Source of the DNA: Phragmites australis
Taxonomy: Eukaryota; Streptophyta; Magnoliopsida; Poales; Poaceae
NCBI RefSeq assembly: GCF_958298935.1
Contig: NC_084938.1
Span: 5,773,501 to 5,837,500 of the forward strand
Direction: 5' to 3'
DNA: 64,000 nucleotides
The notes under the pieces are model-generated. The model saw only the letters and a list, made by a program, of their open reading frames with translations, was not told the DNA's origin and searched no databases. A program made the translations under genes and the position numbers. The stretch's first letter is position 1. Every line of letters begins with the position of its first letter. This document shows, one piece after another, positions 57,245-64,000 of this stretch.

Positions 57245-57425
57245 AGCAATGAAAGGGGTTTCACCACCGGTGTACATATTAGGCCTGCAGTGAAACTACT
57301 TTCAGTTCCGGTGTACTTATTGAGCCGACAGTGAAAGTAGTTTCACTACCGGTTGTCCTAGTGAGCCGGCAATGAAGGTACTATTTCTGCCGGTGGTCAT
57401 ATTGAGCCGACAGTGAAAGTCCTCA
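57245..57425. repeat. CACTA 3' subterminal palindrome array
   Basis: Four hairpin units are built on TTTCACTACCGG...GAGCCGACAGTGAAA, for example 'tttcactaccggttgtccta' with 'gagccggcaatgaagg'. The GAGCCGRCAGTGA half matches the 5' array (GAGCCGGCAGTGATG). Confidence 0.75.
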
Positions 57426-57439
57426 CCTGTAAAATAGCT

Positions 57440-58000
57440 CGATGCCCTGCGCCCTTTGGCACTTAGAAATTTTTTCCTGTTCCGTGTGCCGTCCACCGAA
57501 ACACATCCCAACGTCGAGGAGCCCATGCCGCCGGAGGTCCACGAGCCCGTGCCCGCTGTCTGTGTCCTCATCGATGCCATCGTCCTCCTCCCTGTCGCTG
57601 TCGCCGTCCTCCTGCCCGGTGCCATTCCCGTCCTCCTTGACGCCGTCATCCTCCTCCCCTCCGTCATCGCCATCCTCCTCTCTGGTGCCATTCTCGTCCT
57701 CCTCGACATCATTCCCTGTCCTCCTCGACGTCGTCGTCCTCCTCCCCGACGCCCACCCCATCCTCAGTCCCCAACACCGTCTTCCTCTGAGTCGCCTGCC
57801 TCTACGCTGCCGCCCCGTCCCCGAGGCCGTGTTCCTCCATGCGGTTGTCCCTATCGCTGTCATCCCCGAGCTCAAATACATCATCGCGGTGAGTACTCCA
57901 CCGCCCGCCGTCTCCCTCTACCTCCCAGACGGTGTTTGTGGTTGCTGCGAAGTGATAGGTACTGTGAGGTTAATGGTTGATTTGATAATTGAGTTCTGGT
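57440..58000. other. low-complexity CCT/GTC-rich block, no product assigned
   Basis: Open in two + frames and two - frames. The minus frame is a string of acidic imperfect repeats (EEDENGT, EEDGDDGGEEDDGV, EDGNGTGQEDGDSD) and the plus frame is Val/Leu/Pro-rich. The coding strand cannot be told from sequence. A GTGAGT donor-like site occurs at about 57889 on +. Confidence 0.35.
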
Positions 58001-59560
58001 TTCACCACTGGGTGGTTTAGTTAATTGAAATTGAGCCAAGTGAGCTCAGTTCTGGTGTTTAGAACTTTGGTGCTCAGGAAATCGATTGGTGGTAGTGCTG
58101 TGTTGGTGGAGGTGCTGTGTTGGAGGTGCTTATTGACTGTATTGATTTTCCCTTTAGCCGAATTGCACTGTGAGTATTTCGGTTTTCTCTTCCCTTTCAT
58201 TTCTGCACTCTGGACGGCTTGGTGATATACTCTGTGATGATCAAATGGAACATTGAGGTTGGGCTAGATGTCTAAGTACAATAGGTGTTAAATCTGTTTG
58301 TTCTCTGTTGTTGGATCGGCACAGATTGCCCTGATAGTAGTGGTGCATTCCATTGTTCAGTTCCTGTGCTTATTGTTGGTAGTCTATACATTGCCAGTTA
58401 GACTTGATTCCTGGACTAGGAGTTGTAGTATTTGTTGATTCAATTAATCTTGTTTTGATTGAATTCTGGAAGAGCAGGAAAACCTTTGGTACTGCTATGA
58501 TATTTTGCTACTCGGTTAGTGTTTGTTTCTCAAAGGGTAATCCTCTCCCTATTAGCATTTATGTCCAGCAGCATTGTTCAGGAAGAAAGCTCAATTTCAG
58601 AGAACATTTTTGTTCAGTTTTAGATCTAGTTGTGATCTTAGCTTCTAGCCGAGCTTGTGATGTGTCAAATGGACAATTAGGGAGTAATATCGTAGTCCTG
58701 GGGCCAATTGTTATATTTATCAGAGTGCAATTTTATTCAATCATCCATATGTTGTTTAGTTCATTATCTTGCTTGATGGGAGGTGGTTTTGCTTCTATAC
58801 TTATGGCATTTACGTGTATGTTCATGTTCAGTGTATATGAACTACTTTGTTTCTTGATTTTTATATTCGCGTGGTCCTCAAGCATATTTTGCAGTCGTAA
58901 ATGATGAAAGGAGATAACTATTTACCAGACATATGACTACAAATCTCAACTGGGATGGTTATTACACATGCACCTTGCACGTCTTTTCACTATCCCAGTC
59001 GAGCTTGCAGTCGTATATAATTATCTCTATAATCTAATGCGGATCAATCAAATAATAGACTCTTTGTTGGATGGTGATTGCATATGATGGTGGTGACTAA
59101 TTTTTGTTTTTGTTTGTTGCTTTTCTTCTTACACCCTAATGTATAGATATTGATGCTATGCTTATTTTCGTACTGATCAATGCACCCTAATATATAGATA
59201 TTTATGCTATGCTTATTTTTGATACCATGCTCTCTACGGAGAAGAAAATATTTCTTTTGAAATACAATAAAATAGTGGCAATGATGATATGGCTCGATGC
59301 CGTATTTCTTTATTACTTCTAGGACTTTAGTACTGATTTCGTGGGTTCGGAGAGGAAGCATTCTTCTCAAGTCAGCATTTATGTGCCAGTCCTACTAGTT
59401 CAGATAGCTGCTTCTCTCAAGACGAGCTGGACGTCCTATATGAGGTTTGAATAGCAGAATAACTATGATTTAAATCTTTTTTGTGGGGTAATTTTCCGGA
59501 CTCTAGGTAATGGAACAGAACAAAACAAAGGGGATAACTGAGATTACCTAACGGGCAACC
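58001..59560. other. no gene seen
   Basis: AT-rich sequence with no recognised gene. 58141-58240 is related to the minus strand at about 14860-14965 (see findings). Confidence 0.4.
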
Positions 59561-59561
59561 G

Positions 59562-60540
59562 AAACTCTAATACCACTTGATACGGGGATGGCCGATCTTC
59601 CGTAGGTAATATGATAAGTCGATTTGGTGGAGCTTCAACGTTGACGATCCAAAGACCCCGATCAGAACAGATCAAGAACCCTCGTAACCACTACACCACT
59701 ACTCTGTGGTTATCAACCATGCCAAGATGTGGTTGAACTCGCCAAGAAGACTTTTCCTGCTAGTGAATTAAGAACACAAGCAAGAACAGGTAGATGCAAT
59801 CTGAATATTGCTAATTACCAATGAAGTACTCGAGTTGGGATTTAACAAACTAATAAATGGTGAAACTATCTAAAACATAATAATCTAAGCTAAACCTGAG
59901 CCTAAACTATGATGATTACTGTATATTTATAGGGGGGTGTGAGGAGGTCAACTTAGGGTTGTGCAGCCGTGGAAAGAGGCGTACACAACTTGGACCCCAA
60001 TCCCGACACAATGACAAGACCCAACTAGGTCCAAAACGGTGGCGTAACACCTTATTTTTTTGACTTTGACTAAACTATAAGGAATATTTAGTTGAGCTCA
60101 TATCCATGAGGAAGGGCTCATAGTAAGCTTTCTAGAGTGTCCAAGATCGCCTAAAACAGACTACATATGAGAGAATTATGCATGTTTTATTGACGTGATA
60201 TCCCAAGACTCGACCGCAACCATGACTTCAACCACGACCACAACTAGAGCTTAGCCTCGAGTCCGAGTAGACTTGGCATTCGAGGGGTGACGTTCGGGTA
60301 AGGTTTGTGTGCTTCTCCCATGTTCCTAAGCAATAAAACATCATAAGAATTTAGTAGTAATCTATCTAAGGAAACATAAACAACAAGAAATGAGTTCAGT
60401 TGGTGGTCTAATTGTCGTGCATGTGCTCTTGTAACTTGACCTTCTATGATTTGAGGATTATTGACGGTATTGATCATATCCAAAGGAGCCATAGGCTCAT
60501 CACGGTACGACTGTGTGGCCATAAGATGACGACATAACTT
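59562..60540 (-). mobile_element. copia-type LTR with primer-binding site
   Basis: On the minus strand TGGTATTAGAGTTT (59562-59575) resembles the initiator-tRNA-Met primer-binding site (TGGTATCAGAGC). It lies two bases after a sequence ending CCCCGTATCA, the expected CA end of an LTR whose + strand start is TGATACGGGG at 59578. Within it, CCTATAAATATAC at 59921-59933 on the minus strand is a TATA box in LTR position. No coding sequence is recognisable on the internal side (below 59562). The outer end near 60.2-60.54 kb is uncertain. Confidence 0.6.
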
Positions 60541-60553
60541 TCAATGCATGAGA

Positions 60554-60556
<3 letters not shown>

Positions 60557-60643
<87 letters not shown>
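60557..60643. repeat. (AT)n microsatellite, left
   Basis: About 43 uninterrupted AT dinucleotides directly abut the Micron-like element. Confidence 0.95.
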
Positions 60644-60645
<2 letters not shown>

Positions 60646-61018
60646 AAAACTAGTATGTACTCCTGGGTGTATGTACTCCTACCTCTCATATACCACTTTT
60701 ACATATGAGTTATACTTCTTTATCACTTTAAATATACTTTATTAGTAATTATAAGATACTACAATACAAATCCCACGAAATTTTTTATGAAATCCCATGA
60801 TTTTTATCTTAATTTGCGTATATACTTCTTTTATGTATAAAAAAGAGTATATAGCAAAAATGAAAGGCTAACATTGAATTTTTTTTCATACAACTCATAT
60901 TGGAGTATCTTAGAATTAGTATTAGAGTATACTAAAAATGATAAAAGAGTATAAAGTGTTTGTTTAGGTGGTATATTGCATGTGGGAGTACATACTCCTA
61001 GGAGTATAGAATAGGTGT

Positions 61019-61020
<2 letters not shown>
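60644..61020. mobile_element. Micron-like MITE set in (AT)n
   Basis: A 377-bp non-coding element lies between two long (AT)n tracts. Its ends are inverted for about 53 bases at roughly 75% identity: 'ggaaaactagtatgtactcc' at the left, and the reverse complement of the right end reads 'ggacacctattctatactcc'; both continue to 'atataccac'. The length and the (TA)n setting fit the rice Micron family, which was described as targeting TA microsatellites. Confidence 0.75.

Positions 61021-61109
<89 letters not shown>
61021..61109. repeat. (TA)n microsatellite, right
   Basis: About 44 uninterrupted TA dinucleotides form the right flank of the Micron-like element. Confidence 0.95.
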
Positions 61110-61111
<2 letters not shown>

Positions 61112-61740
61112 CATACTTCATGCATAAATAAAAATATAACTTCTGAGATAAAATATTTCTTTGAGAATGCATACAGATGCACATGCTATGCTCCTCCTCA
61201 CCCTTACCCCTTCTCGGGTAACAGACGGCACTATACCGGTATGTTCCTGGCCATAGGACGGCGATAAAACTTCATATGCAAGATGCCATGTTTATGGTGT
61301 GCTTTGTGCATGGCCAACAACATAACCTCCAAGATATGCATAATACTTCAAGAATCACATATTACAATAAATAATAACTACAAAGCGACGTATCTCACTC
61401 ACTTCACTTCTAAATTTAAGATTCCAATACTTTGGGAAAGTAAATATTATGTCAACAAGCTCATGCATAATTGAAAGACATAACTTCCAACATATGTCAT
61501 ACTTCGCATAAGAGGAATATAAACAATTGTGAGAAAAAAATGACATATATCACTTCCTTTACCTTATATTCCAGTGAATACATCCTATCTTTAGAAGGCA
61601 AAGAGTAAGTAATACTCTCACATTTAATTTGATAAATCATTAGCAAGTGCAGCAATTGAAAGATGGAGGTAACCAAATAATAAGTTAAAGCGTAGCTATC
61701 CGCTACATTCACTTGTTGTCACAACAAAAACGGGCGCTAG
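61110..61740. other. no gene seen
   Basis: AT-rich repeat-like sequence; 61250-61290 resembles 60515-60560 ('ggccata.gacggcgataaaa' against 'ggccataagatgacgacata'), suggesting a duplicated flank. Confidence 0.4.
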
Positions 61741-62531
61741 CTATGACCTGAAGCGACACCACCTAAACAAGTGCACAATTAGCACCAAGACACTGCAACA
61801 TCAAAAACAAAAGGAGACACACGCTCTTACACCTGCAAACCGCTTATCCAAAACAACAATACCAACATCATCAGAAAGATATCGATGATGTCTACAACTT
61901 CCATTATAACCATACGATGGAATTCGACACCGGTTAAACCTCAATTTTCAATTTAAGATGCCGCATGCAATGGATCGACCAAAACACTAATCTGGCGATG
62001 AAAATGACCGATTCCAGCTATCTACAAGCATCTAAGGACAATGAAGAGGTCACCTTTGCAACGAGGTCTTGAATCAACGGTGAAATCTGGCGAACTCACT
62101 GAAAACCTCCTTCTTCTACCTTCTTCTTTCTTCCCTTTCCTCTTTCTCCTCCTTCATCTTCTTCCTTCTTCTCCTTTCTCCTTTCTTTCTTTTCCTTTCT
62201 TCTTTCTTCTTTCTTCCTGGCCAGCTGGCCCTTCCTCCTGCGCCCCTCCACACACCTTGCCCCGCTGTGCCACTATCTTGGGGCACTCCAGCCAGCTACC
62301 GGTGGCCAGGGCGGCGACAGCTGGGCGCTATGGCACAGCAGGGCGGTTGTGCATGAACAGGACGATGACGATGGCGACCAAGCGGCGGCGGCTGCTGGGC
62401 TAGGGTTGGAGTGGGTCAGGCGGATGGGGTGGTCAGGCAAAGAGGTGGGATCGGGGGGGAGTCGATCCCACCGATCCTTATCCATATATTTACCTTTTTT
62501 CTTTTCTTTTCTTTTTCTTCAGGGTATTACA
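61740..62531 (-). mobile_element. gypsy-style LTR copy, minus orientation
   Basis: On the minus strand it starts TGTAATACCC at 62531, runs through a C-rich segment (62480-62240) and a long purine tract (62220-62100), and continues 'gtccttagatgcttgtagat' and 'cagattagtgttttggtcga'. All these parts recur on + at 63146-64000. The far end near 61740 is uncertain. Confidence 0.65.
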
Positions 62532-63145
62532 AGCTTCGTGCATAACTTTGCCTACACGCACCGGATCATGCGCTCGAACCTCATGCACGCTGACTCCAGG
62601 GATGCCCCCTCCTCCCCATGAACGAAGGTCGCTGGCGCCACGGGCTCCGGTCGTCCGATGTCTCCCTTTCCATGAGAGCGAGAGTGAACGAGAGAGTTAT
62701 CTATTCCATGATTAATTGAGAAGTTCTTTATCCATTGATCAATATTTATCAAACGGAGCATTATTCTTAGCGTAAAGCCATATGTCCAAAAATCAGCATT
62801 ATTCTTAAATTGACATGAAAATCATATGCACAAGAGATGCAGAAGAAAAAGTTTATAGGCTTACCAAGCTCATCTTTCTTGATTTTTTTGTCTTGACACC
62901 ATTAACTATTTAAACCAGTGCAAGGTAACTTGTATCTTGAAATATGTAAAAGGAAAATGATAAATTTCACACGGCTATTTCTCTCACATCCAACTCTCAT
63001 AAATTTTCGCCTCACGATGTGCTTCAAGATGCTCTAGCAAACCCGTCCTTCAGCAACAAGAACTCCTACAATGAGTTAGGGTTAGGATTCAAGATCAGGT
63101 GTTAGGCCTCTTGTCCACTGTGTCCCTGGGCTTAGAGGGCGTAGG
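62532..63145. other. spacer between inverted LTR-like copies
   Basis: No gene or coding remnant seen; short frames only. Confidence 0.4.
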
Positions 63146-64000
63146 TGTAATACCCAAAAAATTGCAAATTCAGAAGTTGACAGTAGGGGCCGCAAGAGGT
63201 GCAAAATTTGACCTTTTGACCCATTGCTCAGATAGACGATCGGAGACCATGGATGTGTAGATCTCGTCGTGATGATTCCATTTTGCTATTTAATGTCCCA
63301 TTTGGACACTCGATGAATCCGTAGTGATCCCAATGAATTTAGACCATTGGTTAGGAAGAATAAAAAATAAAATAGAAAGAGATAAGGTTGAGGGGATCGG
63401 TCACCACCCATATCCTCACATTTTCATCCCGACCGCTCCCATCCACCTATCGCCCCACCCAACCCTAGCTCACCACCTCGGTCGCTGCCATCGCCGACCG
63501 TCGCCGTCGCCTCCCGTCGCCCTGGCAACCACCATCATTGGGCGCCGTCATGGCCAGTCGTTGTGGCGCTGGCCTAACCACCCGCAGTGCTAACCCAGCT
63601 GCCTGCAACACCGCCTGCAGTGCTGCCGCTTGATCGTCGCTGGTGCGCCACCGGTGGAGGCCGCCTGCCGGGGTGGGCACTGAGCAGATGAGGAGCTGTC
63701 TGGAGGCAAGATGAAAGATAGAAAGAAGGAAAGAAAGAAGAAAGAAAGAAAAGAAAGAAAAGGAAGAGGGAGAAGAAAGAAGAAGGAAGAAGGGAAGAAG
63801 GAAAGAGGAGGGGCTTTCATGGGAAAACGCCGAATCCATCGTTGATCCAAGTTCCTCATCGCGAAGGTGACTTCTAATTAGTCCTTAGATGCTTATGGAT
63901 AGTCAGGAACGATTGATTCCGTCGTCTGATTAGTGTTTTGGTCGACCTGTTGCGTGCTGTGACTTGATTTTGAATTTGAGGCCACTAGTGTTAATTTGGC
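63146..64000 (+). mobile_element. gypsy-style LTR copy, plus orientation, cut by the window end
   Basis: Starts TGTAATACCC at 63146. A C-rich segment lies at 63410-63660 and a purine tract at 63700-63815, followed by 'gtccttagatgcttatggat' and 'tgattagtgttttggtcgac'. It matches the minus copy at 61740-62531. The window ends before the other terminus. Confidence 0.65.

Larger units (their letters stand above)
50360..57430 (+). mobile_element. decayed CACTA (En/Spm-type) element with a nested LTR element
   Basis: The left terminus 'cactactacagaa' at 50360 is a CACTA-type terminal repeat. It is followed by a dense hairpin array, a TATA box, and TNP2-like transposase remnants in order (51563-52448, then 54768-56900). 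A second array of related hairpins lies at 57245-57425. The matching right terminus (ttctgtagtagtg) was not found, so the right edge is uncertain and could lie further right. All coding parts contain stops or gaps. The element would need an active relative to move. Confidence 0.8.

Noticed and set aside
57423..58020. Four overlapping ORFs up to 192 codons
   Set aside because: Simple-sequence origin; neither strand gives a recognisable protein, so no CDS is called.
60474..61182. ORFs encoding long Ile-Tyr repeats
   Set aside because: Translations of the (AT)n microsatellites, not proteins.

Overview
The window looks like a piece of a grass (Poaceae) nuclear chromosome. It holds large, spliced, sparsely spaced genes with GT..AG introns, GC-rich first exons and AT-rich introns. 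It also holds grass-typical gene families (a DUF594 protein, a CER2/Glossy2-like BAHD protein) and a dense, nested set of CACTA, copia-like, LTR and MITE elements. The Micron-like element set in (AT)n tracts recalls rice, but I cannot fix the species.

Only two genes appear intact, both on + and about 2.2 kb apart. The first (28974-37365) encodes a VIN3-like/VEL-family protein with a PHD finger, an FNIII domain and a C-terminal VEL domain. Its four coding exons join in frame to 644 codons, and its 5.9-kb first intron carries an antisense LTR-like insertion. The second (39615-42524) encodes the 26S proteasome lid subunit RPN12/PSMD8, with six exons and 267 aa. Downstream lies a broken copy of its last two exons.

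Layout. 1-8.2 kb: intergenic, with a ~43-44-bp tandem repeat block and no recognisable gene. 8.2-15.5 kb: a Stowaway-like MITE, an RNase H-like fragment, a DUF594 C-terminal exon, and decayed copia coding sequence on - between ~630-670-bp direct repeats. A minus-strand promoter-like stretch with TGGGCC motifs follows. 15.5-20 kb: no recognised gene apart from one GC-rich block. 20.2-22.8 kb: a CER2-like BAHD gene on - with several frame-breaking indels. 22.9-28.6 kb: AT-rich DNA and a ~2.2-kb LTR-like block. 29-42.5 kb: the two intact genes. 42.5-50.3 kb: the RPN12 fragment, two MITE families present as pairs, a triplicated short segment, a LEA_2 fragment and one unidentified minus-strand exon. 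50.36-57.4 kb: a decayed CACTA element with TNP2-type transposase remnants, hairpin-rich ends and a nested LTR retroelement. 57.4-64 kb: low-complexity DNA, a copia-type LTR with a primer-binding site, the (AT)n/Micron-like element, and two LTR-like copies in inverted orientation.

I saw no rRNA, intact tRNA, CRISPR array, operon or new defence-like system. The notable content is architectural: paired indels in the CER2-like gene, palindrome arrays in the CACTA ends, palindromic phrase arrays in LTRs, and serial duplication 3' of RPN12. Coordinates of repeat edges are approximate unless terminal motifs are given.
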